Source: Leucosporidium creatinivorum
Taxonomy: Eukaryota; Basidiomycota; Microbotryomycetes; Leucosporidiales; Leucosporidiaceae
Reading direction: 5' to 3'
NCBI GenBank assembly: GCA_001600635.1
Contig: BCKL01000021.1
Coordinates: 1 to 64,000 of the forward strand
DNA length: 64,000 bases
Part shown: one piece after another, positions 22,341 through 33,103 of the stretch
Numbering within the stretch: the first letter of the stretch is position 1
Layout: each line of letters starts with the position of its first letter
The notes under the pieces: generated by a model
What the model saw: the letters and a program-made list of their open reading frames with translations, nothing else
Told to the model about the DNA's origin: nothing
Databases searched by the model: none
Translations under genes and position numbers: made by a program

Positions 22341-22880
22341 GGGAGAAGCGTTTAGGTCGTGCTGGAGGGTGGGTGATTGGCGTCCGGCTTCGACGGGCGA
22401 GAGCAGCTGCTAGAGAAGACAGACGTGCGTGGGCGAGGGGCAGGACGAGCTGTAGTATTGCGTAGCCTGGTGCCGGCGAACGGCGATGATGGTGAAGCGA
22501 GGAGCGGCGGAGAACGAAACGAAGCTCCCTTATCTGCCCCGACAAGATCGAAAGTCTGGGCCGCTGCAGGTCTCCACCGGGATGCCATTGCAGTTTCAGA
22601 GGGAGCAAGTCATTATGTAGCCTGATCTGGGTGGTCTGCTGCTTCTGCGAGCTCTTTCCATGACTGACCCCTTTCGCCGAGGTCGACTTCGGCGCTGCCA
22701 GTTCTCCGTGCTGCTGAGAGTCTTGTTCCCGCTGGCATTCGAGCAGGACGTCTTTCACTCTCATGCTGCTCGATTCAAGTTCAACAAACAATTGCAATAC
22801 GAAGCCAGCGGAGGCGAGCTCCTTCTAAAACCGATTCCCGAGTCCCTAAGCACACTACACATGATATGAAAACAGACCAA
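22341..22880. other. intergenic upstream of the Zn2Cys6 gene
   Basis: 540 bp. It has open minus-strand frames of up to 178 codons without a recognisable domain and could hold a 5' exon or leader of the regulator. Confidence 0.45.
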
Positions 22881-25009
22881 CTACTTCTCGGCCTCGGCCT
22901 TGTCGAACGAACCGCTGTGCGAGACGGTGGGAACGCTCTCCTCGTCGAGCCCCGACTGGTAGGATTGGAACTGGCGGGTGGCCACCTTGCGCTCGAACAG
23001 GTAGTCGATGCGCTCGAGGGTGAGTCCCTTGAACTCTGGGATTAGGAACCAGACGAAAGGAATGGAGATCCAAGTGAATCCGGCCCAGATGAAGCCGCTG
23101 TTGAAAGGAAGGAAGGGTCAGCGCTGCGCCGAAGGAACGCTGAGCTCTTTCAAGGACTCACATGCTGCCTCCGAGGTTGCCGTATTGAGCGTCTTGGATG
23201 TAGGGAGAGACCAAAGTGATGATGAGACCGACACCGAAGCCGGAGAAGGTGGAGAGGGTGAGAGTGGGCTCGCGAACGCGCGCCGAGCAGACCTCGGTGG
23301 AGGTGATCCAGGTGAGGGGACTCCAGACGAGCTGAGGAGGACGAGTCAGCGGGGTATTGAAGACGAGGACGTGTTGAACTTACTCCGAAGGTGAAGTACC
23401 AGATGAAGATCATGGCGAGGCCAACCTTTTGCGAAACAACGGTCGAGGGAGAGATGCCGACGTTGAGAGCCGAGACGATGGTGAGGCAGGATGCGCAAAC
23501 GACGGCTCCCCAGATGAGCATGGGGCGGCGTCCAAAGTAGTCGGGAAGGATGAAGGAGAAGAGGATGGCGGCGAGGTAGAGGCAGTAGACTGAGGCAGCA
23601 TCGCCGAAGTCAGCTCGGTGCACCTCGAAAGCTCAAGGACCTTAGACTCACGGATCATGACGACCTGGAAGATGTTGGTCATGCCGAGGGAGATGAGGAA
23701 GAGGACGATGTAGTTGGTCATGTACGAAGATCCCTGGGCTTGCTGAAGGCATTGGACTCCGACAGAGATGATGGTTCGGCGAAGGTCGGTTCCCTTGAAG
23801 ACGTCGAGGAGGGCCGGGGCGCGGATGGCCTTCTCCTCATCGAAGGCGGCGACGAGAAGCTCGACTTCGGCGGTAGCAGAGTAGTTGGGGTCTTCTCCGT
23901 GCAGCTTGTGAAGGACGTCGCGAGCCTCGTCGGTGCGGCCTTGCCAGACGAGCCAGCGAGGCGACTCGGGCATCACCCCAACGCCTGCAAGCAGGACGGC
24001 AGGGGCGATGAACTGGAGTCCGACAGGGATCTGCCATGCCAGGATGGTGTCCTTGGTAGAGAGCGAGTAGACGACGGCGGTGGCGATAACGACTCCGACG
24101 ATTTGGACGGCCTGAAAATCAAGAGGCGAGTCAGCTTCAGGCGTGACAGCTATGTCAGATAGTACTCCTGACCTGGTACAAGTTGATAATGGCACCGCGC
24201 CACTTGGCAGGGGCGAGCTCGGATTGGTCTGTGCGGCGAAGGTGAGAATCAGCGCCGAGCGCCGAGCACAGATCGAGCTGAGTCTGACGTACATGTAGGG
24301 ACGACGTTGCAAGCGATACCCATGGAAATCGAGTTGATGAGCTTGCCGGCGACGAGTTGCCAGTCTAGAAAGCAAGCAAGAGGTCAGTCAATGCGAGATC
24401 GAACGAGAGCCGAAGCCAGCCGACGGCGCCGAAGGCCTCTCAGACGAAGCTGAAGACTCACAGCGGTAGCCGTGAACGGAGGCGGTGATCTGGACGAGGA
24501 CACCAACGAGGGCGACGATGCTCATGATCGTGATGCCTGCCCTCCTGCCGTAGTATCGGTTGATGGGAGTTGAGAGCGCGCAGCCTGCGGTAGGAGAAAG
24601 AAGGTCAGCCAAAGCTCAACGGCCTGGGTACGAAGTCAGAAAGGGACACACCAATCATGATACCAGCTTGTCCCAGACCAGTACCAGCGGACTGCTCAGA
24701 TGCGGTGAGGCTGGTGGTTGAGATGCCAGTCTTCGGGTCGACGGTAACGAGAGTTCCAAACTCGGCGTTGAAGCGGGCGAGACCCAACGCGGTACCCCAC
24801 CATCCGTTGTCGATACCCTAGGTGTAGAGGAGGACGAGTGAGGGAGAGGGTCAGCGCGAAGAAGGAGAGATCGAGAGCCTGAAAAGGGGGAGAGGGGAGA
24901 GGGGTCGGCGATGAAAGTGAAGGCTTGTACTTACAAACATGAGAGCTCCTACCGAGGCGAAGGCAGTAGACATGATCACGCCTCGCGTGAGGCCTTCGTA
25001 GATGGGCAT
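22881..25009 (-). CDS. MFS sugar/hexose transporter
   Basis: Nine exons, 514 aa: 25009..24935, 24817..24652, 24584..24462, 24364..24293, 24228..24173, 24111..23652, 23589..23384, 23331..23162 and 23097..22881. Twelve hydrophobic segments are expected. Sugar-porter signatures present: GIDNGWWG in TM1, NRYYGRRAGI in loop 2-3, LAPAKWRGAIINLYQ, PESPRWLVWQGRTDEAR in the central loop, QQAQGSSYMTNYIVLF in TM7, DYFGRRPMLIWG in loop 8-9, STEVCSARVRE, and PEFKGLTLERIDYLFE at the end. It imports hexoses or related sugars across the plasma membrane; the substrate cannot be read from the sequence. It lies 540 bp upstream of the Zn2Cys6 gene on the same strand and shares a 477-bp divergent promoter with the PhyH gene. 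Confidence 0.93.
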
Positions 25010-25486
25010 AGTGTGGCGATAGGGAAGGCGTGGGGTGGAAGGGAGGGGGAAGAGAGGGGGAGGAGAGGTGTGAGGAGAAGAAGAGAGAGAGAGGAGAGAG
25101 CGAGTCGTGTGAGGCAAGTGGAAGCGGGGAAGAGGAGAAGCGAAGGTGCCGATAGGAAGCAGAGAAGCGGAGGAGCTGCAGCTTCCGTCTACGAGCACAG
25201 TCAGGTCCCCTCACCTTCGGCAGACGATTTGTCTGGGGAAGGTCACCTGGGGTCTTCGGCTGCTTCGGTAAGAGGCCCATTGCCCCCGGAACGCAGATCG
25301 AGTGTAGAAAAAGGTCGAGTTTGCGCGGTCGAGGGAGCGGGTGAAGCTAGGAATTTAGGACGGGCGACTTTCGGCACGAGGGATCCCGAGGTCGTGGAGG
25401 TCACCCCACAGGCTCTCTCTCTCCTCCTGCCACTCCCAACTGGACGTTGCTCCTTCTCCTTCTTCACTCTACTCCATCCATACACC
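25010..25486. other. divergent promoter, sugar transporter / PhyH gene
   Basis: 477 bp with purine-rich GAGAG tracts near 25030-25110 on the transporter side. No other gene seen. Confidence 0.5.
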
Positions 25487-26928
25487 ATGCCCGGACTCAC
25501 TACAGCCCCCGTAAGCCCTCCCTTTTCCACACCACTTTGGGCCTGGAAGTAGGCGAGACGATCTTTCAAAACAGCCTCTCAGCAGTTTACCCAGCTGGCC
25601 AGCTTCCCTGCAGCTCGTTGTAGCACGAGAGAGTCTGACGGCGCTGACCGAGCACTTGCCGCATTCGCAGAAAGAGCAAAAGGCCATCACCCCTCACGCC
25701 TACGCCGACGTGCTCTCCAAGGGTCCCTTCAAGGACGAGCTGCGCCGCGACCTCTCGACCAAGGGCTATGTAGTCGTCAAGGGAGCCATCCCCCAAGACC
25801 GAGCCCTCCAGTACCGCCAGCGCGCCTTCCAGTGGCTCGAGAACTTCGGCAAGGGATTCGACCGAAACGACGAATCCACTTGGGTTGAGTCTAAGCTGCC
25901 GCCCATGTTCAAGGGTGGCATGCTATCCTCCCGAGTCTACCACGAGCAGTGGGTCTGGGACGTCCGTTCCGAGCAGGGAGTCGTCGACGCCTTTGCCAAG
26001 GTGAGCCTTCCTTCCCTCCTTTCCACTCCTCTAGAAGACCTCGGCGGCATACTGACCAGACGTACTACAGGTCTGGGGTACCGACAAGCTCACCACTTCC
26101 TTCGACGGCGCCGCCATCATGCTCCACCACCGCAAGGACCTGCCTCACCCCTCGGCAGCCGACAAGTGGGAGCACATGGACCAGTCGCCTAACCGCACTG
26201 GCTTCTTCTGCGCCCAAGGTATCGTCAACCTCAACTTCAATGGACCCGAGGACGGTGGTCTCCTTGTGCTCGAGGGCTCGTCACTGCTCATTGAGGAGTG
26301 AGTTGACTTCTTTCCTTCGGCGCTGCTGGCTGAGCCTCACGCTGACCCCGCTGCTCACTCCTCGTAGGTACTTTGCCACCTTCCCCGAAGAGAAGGCAAA
26401 CGGCAACTCTTGGGGACCCGAGGACTGGTGTAAGCTCTCGTAACCTCTGGTGGCTCAATCGAGCTCGGCGCTGACTTCGCCGAACTTTCGCCCCTCGCAG
26501 ACGGTTTCACCGATAAGCAGCAAGAGTGGTTCTTCGCTCGCGGCTGCAAGTGGGTCAAGGTCTGCGCCGATCCTGGAGATCTCATCCTCTGGGACTCGCG
26601 TGGCATGCACTACAACCGTCGTCCTTCGGGCGACCGCGATCGTGGTGAGTCTCGCTTCGCTCTGCTGTCTCTCCATGCGAGAGCTTGTCGCTTACCAACA
26701 TCTTTCTTACTTACATCAGTCTGCACATACGTCTGCATGGCTCCCACCGACCTCCTCAACGAGAAGGACAAGGCGACCAAGCAGGAGCTGTTCCGCACCC
26801 TCGGCGCCACCACCCACAACCCCTTCGAGAACATCTTTGTGCGCGATGAGGAGGCGGGGGAGCTTCAGGAGCCCGTCAAGCCTACCGATGCTATCCTTCG
26901 TCTCGCTGCCATGAAGGACTACGAATAG
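25487..26928 (+). CDS. phytanoyl-CoA dioxygenase (PhyH) family protein
   Basis: Six exons, 331 aa: 25487..25510, 25671..26000, 26071..26297, 26368..26429, 26501..26644 and 26720..26928. This is a double-stranded beta-helix Fe(II)/2-oxoglutarate oxygenase. The first iron ligands are the HxD of EHMDQSPN, the third is the His in WDSRGMHYNRRPSGDR, and the Arg shortly after is the likely 2-oxoglutarate anchor. LSTKGYVVVKGAIP is the usual N-terminal strand of the family. The substrate is unknown; fungal members hydroxylate diverse small molecules. The first coding exon has only 8 codons and is followed by a 160-nt intron, long for this genome. Confidence 0.88.
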
Positions 26929-27184
26929 AGCCGAGCCCAGCCCTCTTCCGATAGATCCTGCCCAGCCGTACATTAGTCATCGTTCACTCCACTCCTTGCA
27001 ACGCACACCTTGTTTATACTATCTCTTCCACCTTCGTATCTTCTGCGCGAAGCTCTTTGCCCTTGCCGCACCGCTTCTCACTCATCGCGCTCGAACTCGG
27101 CGCGGACTCGCTGTCGCGAGAGATGACAACAGAACCGCAAATCCAATACCACTGCCTATACATAGCTCTCCCACCATGATCGCA

Positions 27185-29201
27185 CTACCTCTCCATCCTC
27201 AGCTCAGCGTTGAGCCTCTGCACCCTCGCCAAGAGCCCTCCCGGCGCCTCCTTTGCGCCCGCCTTGCCTTTGCCCTTCTTGCTCGGCTTGTCGGCAGTCT
27301 TGACGGGACCGAGTATAGCAGCGAGCCGTTCGAGACGAGGCTGGAAGTTGTCCTGCAGTGAGAACATGGAGAGTCAGCGCGCGGGCTCAGCGAAGAGAGC
27401 GACGAGAAACGAACCGAGGGTGAAGGAGCGCTGTCGACCTCTGGTGGCGGGTCTTGCCAATCGAGCGAGGCAGCCGAGAGGTCATTGAGGAATGAATGGA
27501 GATCTCTTGTAGTCTGCGAGAGTCAAAGAGCCGCATCAGGCGGCCGTCTCGGTCGTATCGTCTCAACTCGCTCGTGGAGCCGATACTCACCTCGACCCTT
27601 TTCCTGCTCTCCTTCCATCCTTCCTCCTCCTCCCTCGTCCTCTTCCCCACTCCCGACCTAGCTTTCTGCACGCCGAGCAGCTCTGTGCGCAATTGACGAG
27701 CCTTCGCTCGAGCGGATGAGACTGCCGCCGAGGAGGTCGACAGCGTCGATAGTTGGTCGGAGCGAGTAAGGAGGAGAGTTTGAAGGATGGTGGAGTAGCG
27801 CTCAAGGGAGCGGGCGGGGCGGGAAGTGGGAGCGAGGGTGGAGCTGGAGTGGGGAGGGTCAGCTCCGAGTCGAGTCGGTGTAGCGGTAAGGACGGGAGAA
27901 GAGCTCACATCTTCCTCGCCAGCAGCTTCTTCACGCCCCCATACACCACATCCACCGCGTTCAACCTCCCCTTGTTCCCTTTCAGCCTCTCAGTCCTAAT
28001 TTTCGTTCCCTTCTTCCTCTTGCCCTTCTCCTCCGCGCCCTCCTCATCGCTATCCTCCTCCTCGCTCTCATCGGCTATCCCACTAGGCTCGGCATACGAG
28101 TCCTCCGCATCTAGCTCCGAGTCGGTGCTTGCCATCGCGTCGTCGAAGGTCTCGACAACGGGAGGAGGAGGGACGTCCGAGATCCGAACGCGCTTGTTCT
28201 TGGAAGAGGAGGGCTTGGAGGGGGCGCTGTAGGGCGATAAGAGAGTCAGTAGCGCTCAAAGCGAGTACGCGAGTATTTGGACTCGCCTCGCAGCCTTGAT
28301 GGACGACCTCGGCTTCGACTTCGGCTCGGCAGGCGCCTCCTCGGCCCTCGAACGCTTCTTGCTCGCCGTCTTCTTGGTTTCGGCCGGCGCAGGCTCCTCC
28401 TCCTCTTCCTCGACGGGAGCAGCGATGCTCTTCCTCTTGCCCTTGCCCTTGTCGCGCGAAGTCGACGCGACGGGCTGCTCCTCCTGCTGCCTGAGCTCGG
28501 CTTCTGGCTGCTCCTCTTCGATAGGAGCTGGCGGCGGCTTGACGGACGACTTTCTCTTCTTTGGTGCTGCTGCTGGTGCAGGAGCTGCCGGCGGGGCAGG
28601 AGCGGCTTTGTTGGTTGAGGCGCGACGAGGAGCGGTCGGAGCGGAGGTCGACTTCCTCTTCCCTGCTTGGGTCTTGGACGATGAGGTAGAGGCTATTGGC
28701 ACTTCAGGCTCCTCCTCTTGCTGCTCCTGCACCGTAGTCGACGCCCTCGCCTTGCTCTTCCTCCTGCTGCTCGTCGCGCTCGTCGGCCGTGTTGTTTGAG
28801 CCGGCTCCGGCTGTTCCTGCTGCACCTGGCTGACTCGAGCTTTGACGGGCGACTTCCTCTTTGTCGGTGAGAGCGCTGCAGGCTGTTTTGGCGGCGGAGG
28901 GGCGCCCAATCGCTTGCCGAAGGAGGGGAGGGGTTGAGGACCCTTAGGCAGCAGCGTATTAAGGTTGTTCCATGCACTATTGTAGCGCGTCAGCTTGTCA
29001 TCTAGCTTCAAAACGGCGAACTACTCACCCCACTGGCCCTTTGAGCCGAGCTTGTCGCTCCTCGTCGCGCGTTTGGGGGATCGCAGCTGCTGGTGCGGGC
29101 TTGACTGTAGGGGATTGGAAGGTGGGGATACGGATGGCGGGCCGGGAGGAGAAGATGGAGGATTTGGCCTTCGCTGGCTGCTGGAATGGTGGTAGCGACA
29201 T
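27185..29201 (-). CDS. coiled-coil nuclear protein, possibly CENP-U/Ame1-like
   Basis: Six exons, 566 aa: 29201..29029, 28976..28287, 28226..27909, 27843..27591, 27513..27415 and 27352..27185. The first 370 residues are disordered, rich in Ala/Pro/Lys with several KRKS-type basic clusters and a strongly acidic stretch (about 330-350). After a basic segment, RLNAVDVVYGGVKKLLARK leads into a long helical part (RYSTILQTLLLTRSDQLSTL, ARAKARQLRTELL) ending with a Lys-rich tail. The order 'AVDVV helix, then YxxxLQ..LL...L, then Lys/Arg-Leu-Arg coiled coil' recalls the CENP-U/Ame1 inner-kinetochore family, but the match is weak by eye. The intron at 28227-28286 appears to use a GC donor (GCGAGT); a GT donor 18 nt downstream also keeps frame. 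Confidence 0.6.
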
Positions 29202-29477
29202 GACGAGTGAGCAGACAGAGGGAGAGAGGCGAAGGAGCTGAGGAGAAGAGAGGAGAAGTAAGGGGCACTGAGCGGCGGTACCTGGAGAGAGCAGGTAAAC
29301 AAGTCGGATCTGGGACGATCCTAGCTGACTGCACCGGGCCCTAGCCCTTCATGCCTCTTCCTAAGCGCCGCCGTCCTTGCCGAGCGCCGAGATGTCAAAG
29401 AACAGCTAGTAATGCACAACAATGCAAGGAAGGGGGTATTAGAATAAAGTCTAGAGTCTCTGGAGCTCCTCGGCGAC

Positions 29478-30717
29478 TCATGCGCGCTTCAACAGCCTGC
29501 AGCGAGTGAGGAAGGTCAGCTCGGTGCTCTCGGCGCTGTCTTCCCGCTGCCCTCCTCGACTTTAGGGATCAACTCACCAGTTCAGCGTTAGGTCAATGTT
29601 CCTTTGACTCTTGGCTGCAAAATAGGCGGACTATCAGCGACCCCGTCGGCGCGAAAGAAGGAGCGGAGGCTCACCCGAGACCGAGTAACAGCTGACCTCT
29701 CTATTCGCAATGCCCGCCAACCCCAGCGCCGCAATCAGCTCATCGACCTTTGCGTGCGATGGTAGGTCGTTCTTGTTGCCGAGGACCTGTTCGATTGAGA
29801 GGAGGGAAAGGGTGAGCGATCGCCGAGCGAGCAGGCGAGAGAGCTGTGACGAACCAGCACCGGGATCCCCAGCAGCTCGGGCTTCTCCAACAGGGCGTGT
29901 AGCTCGGCTTTGGCGGCGGGGAAGGAGTCCTTGTCTGCTGAATCGACGATGTAGCTGCTCGGTCGGCGGAGAGTCCGAGGTCAGCTCGGTTTCTCGTTTT
30001 GAGCTCGACAGGCGACAGCGGCGGTGGGAGGAAGGGCCAAGGAAGGGAGCTCACCAGATAGCATTCACTCCACGACAGTAGCGCTCCCACATTGACCGGA
30101 ACCGAGGTTGGCCACCGATATCTGCTCGGCGCAGGTGCGTGAAGTCAGCTCTACCGTCGCGCGATCGCAACGCTACTACACCGAAGCATCCGCTAGCTGT
30201 CCGGAGCCAGCGAGCACCCCGAATGACGTCCTGGAGCGCGACAGAGAGAGCGAGTCGACCCACCCCACAGCTTGAACGTCTGTTCGGCGAGCGCGAATGG
30301 TCAGTCTCCCTGCTCGAAGCACAGCAGAGCGGGGAGCAAGAACGTACCACATTCCCTTTCGTCACTTTCCTCAGATTGAAGCCACTACAGGTCGCCGACA
30401 AGGAGCGAGAAAGCGAGCGTTGAACGAGCGTCAGCTCTCCTGCTGTCGTCTCGCAGCGCAGGGGCCAAAGAGGACTCACACTGTAGGAATCATACTCGAG
30501 CTAAACTCTCCCGCTGCCAACACGTTCACCAGGCTCGTCTGCTTGTCAACAGAGCGCGAGTGGTCAGCTGGCTCCCCCTCTCATCCTCACAGCAAGGAGA
30601 TGCGAGGGAAGGGGGCAAGGGACGCACCTTGCCAGAATTCTGCAACCCAATCAACGCTATATCCGCTTGCTTGTTCCACAGCAAAGAGCGCAGCCAATTG
30701 AGCAGAGCGGCGAACAT
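29478..30717 (-). CDS. ARL8: ARL8 small GTPase
   Basis: Nine exons, 178 aa: 30717..30628, 30538..30480, 30384..30348, 30279..30264, 30121..30055, 29954..29855, 29786..29675, 29614..29578 and 29496..29478. It is near-identical in motifs to animal ARL8: an amphipathic N-terminus [15 protein letters not shown]-loop GLQNSGKTS, switch [18 protein letters not shown], switch [27 protein letters not shown] for guanine and a C-terminal [12 protein letters not shown] helix. It lacks N-myristoylation glycine-2, as expected for ARL8, which is N-acetylated. It acts on lysosomes/vacuoles and in vesicle positioning. Exon 4 (30264-30279) is a 16-nt microexon. Confidence 0.96.
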
Positions 30718-31341
30718 GGCTTTGGAGGCTGTCGAGTTGCTGGGGATCTCGCAGGGAGATTGGCGAGCGGGAGAGGTGATGTGGTGAGAGATACGAGAGA
30801 GGAGCCTGCTGCGCTGCTGCTGCGAGGGCTGAAGTGTGCAAGTCGAGGAGAACGAGCGAATGTGGCGGAGGGGAAGGGATGACGGAGCTAGGGCGGCGAG
30901 GTTGAGGTCGGCGAAATCGAGTGTAGGGTAGTACTCGACTTGGTGAGCAGGTCTTGAGATCATCTTAAGCAACCTCCAGTGGTGTTCTCGAGACTTCGCT
31001 GCAGATCTACCTCCCCTCGGCGAGGCAGCTCGGCGTTCATCTCGTCCGGTCCTTCGACTCACTGTTCGCTGACCTGCGCTCCAGCAGAGTCATCAGAATA
31101 TCAAGTGCAAAGCAATACAAGTCAAGCAAAAGAATATCAAGTGTCGCCGTGTGTCCAGCCTCTCTCTCCCCTCGCGGCCATCTCATCGTAGCGCCTAAGC
31201 AGCTGTCCTCCTCGCTCTCGCCCTACCCTACCTGCTCTTCCCTCTCCCAATCTTCCCCTGGCCGCCCTTCCTTCCCCATCTCCAGCTCCGCCTCCCCATC
31301 TCCACCTCCCTCCCATCCTATCCTCGGCGCTCCCTCCCCTC
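30718..31341. other. intergenic between borealin-like stop and ARL8 start
   Basis: 624 bp. A 12-nt direct repeat GAATATCAAGTG occurs twice about 35 bp apart near 31094-31141. No gene supported. Confidence 0.45.
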
Positions 31342-32993
31342 TCACATCCCGCCCATCTCAAACCTCTCCAAGCTCTCCAACAACCGTCTCCTCTCCTCTT
31401 TACTCATCTCCCTCTTCTCCAAATCTGCCCTCATGCCCGCAATGACCTGCTGCTTCAACGCATCGTACGACGGCGCTCCGTCGGCGGAGGGGAGGGAGGG
31501 GTTAAACGACGTAGAAGAGGGAGGGGGTTTGGAGAGCTTGGATTTGGCGGCTTTCCCTCCCTTGCCTCCCTTGCCCTTGAGCGCAGGCTGTTCCTCCACC
31601 CGACTAGCCTCATTCCTTTCCATCAGATCCCACTCCTCCTCCCCCTCTTGCTCCTCCTCCTCCTCCTCGTCGCCCAGGTCATCCTCCACATCACTAGCGA
31701 CAAACTCTCCCAACGGACTACCGTTCACACTCTGCAGTACGATCGATTCGCCCCTCCTTGGCCTGCGAGCCGTTCCTCCTCCGTTGTTGTGGTGGGAAGG
31801 CGTGGGAGGGAGGGCGGGGTGGAAGGAGGTCGAGTTGGAGGTGCTGGCTTGGGAGGTGGAGGGTGCGCCGGAACGGTAGATGAAGTTGCTGTCGTTCGTG
31901 GTGGAGGTGGAGGCGGCGGAAGTGGAGGGTCGGAGACGGAGGCGGGGTTTGCGAGCGGTCTGTTGAGGGAGGGAGGGAGGGCGAGGGCCGAGGTCAGCGA
32001 GCTGTTCGAATTGAAGTGAGCGGATCCTCAGTCGGTCGAGAGTGCCGAGCTCAAGACCAGCAAGCTCATGTTCTCCGACGAAGCGAGGGGATTGCCTCTC
32101 TCCCTCGAAAAGCAAGGCCGAAGAAACGAGACTCGAAGAACTCACGCTCGGCGATCCCCTTCCCTTGGCAGCAGCAGTAGCCTGAGCCTTGGCCTTCTTC
32201 TTCATCGCGCTCTCGCTAACCGCATGACGTAGTTTCTTGCTCGAGGCGTTGGGGCCGGTGAAGGGGTCGTCGTCGTCGAGGGCTGTTCGGCGGAGGTCAG
32301 AGGTCAGCGAGCTGTGAGGTAGGAAGTGAAAGGATGGGGAGGGGAGAGCGTACCTCGCGCAGGAGACTTGTTGAGATCGGTGCGTTTCCTGTGTAGTGTG
32401 AGAGACGGTCGAGAAGGAGGAAGAGGGAGTGGGAGAGGAGGAAGCGAAGTCAGCTCGTCTGGGCCCGTACAAGCTACACCGAAGCAGCTCCCACTACGTA
32501 CCTCTTCCTAGCGCTCTGCTCTACCTGACCCATCGGAGGCTGCCTCTCCCTCAACATGCCCCCAACGACGCCCCTCAACGCCTTGTCCCTATCCCCCTCG
32601 AACTCGCCCAAGAACCTGCCGAGGGAGAGTTGTTGGATTTGAGGGTCGAGGGAGGAGAGAGCTGTAGCCCAATGACGTTGAATTTGGAGCAAGCGGAGTT
32701 GTTGGGAACGGCGTAGGGCGAGGAGGGTAGAGTGGGCTGTTGAGAGCGAGAGTTGAGTGAGCTGTGTGAGCTCTAAGGCGAGTAGAGCGAGTAGACTACT
32801 ACATACCGTCCAAATTGAAGTTTGCTAACATTGCTTCCAATTGGAGTACAGAGTAGCCTAGAGACACGTCTGTAGCTGAGTCTGAAGCCATGTTTGGTGA
32901 TGGATCGAGCGAGGGTTTGCTACGAGTTGCTGTAGCTGAAGCTGTAGCTGTAGTAGATGCAGCCTTGGTGGATCCCTTCTTCTTGATGGCCAT
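31342..32993 (-). CDS. borealin/Nbl1-like chromosomal passenger complex protein
   Basis: Five exons, 403 aa: 32993..32807, 32736..32502, 32388..32354, 32282..32146 and 31959..31342. Residues about 48-125 fit the borealin N-terminal helix that bundles with survivin and INCENP: VLQLEAMLANFNLDA, LLALRRSQQLRLLQIQRHW, then QIQQLSLGRFLGEFEGD, parallel to the family's 'FxxE...RLxxL...LxxIPxxxRxMTMGEF'. The rest is disordered, with KKLRH and poly-Glu stretches and a short conserved C-terminal helix. An in-frame intron (31960-32145, GTGAGT...GCTGACC...CAACAG) was removed; unspliced it would add 62 residues. Start to start it lies 110 bp from the divergent condensin gene. Confidence 0.65.
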
Positions 32994-33054
32994 TTCTGTA
33001 GCTGATTCGACAAGGTGAGCGGTAACGTAGAAAGACAAGCAGCGACTCCATTCG

Positions 33055-33060
33055 ACGCGT
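33055..33060. promoter_or_regulatory. MCB motif ACGCGT between borealin-like and CAP-H genes
   Basis: Palindromic ACGCGT in the 110-bp gap between two divergent mitotic genes, 44 bp upstream of the CAP-H start. It could serve both; inferred from the motif only. Confidence 0.45.
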
Positions 33061-33103
33061 CTCTCTCCCTCTCTCCGCCAACTCGTTCAACTCACAGCCA
33101 ACA

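Noticed and set aside
22352-22797. Open frames upstream of the zinc-cluster gene as a separate gene
   Set aside because: No domain; more likely the 5' leader or an upstream exon of the regulator.
31960-32145. Stretch of borealin-like frame treated as coding
   Set aside because: It has a full GTGAGT donor, GCTGACC branch and CAACAG acceptor and a length divisible by three, so it is read as an intron.
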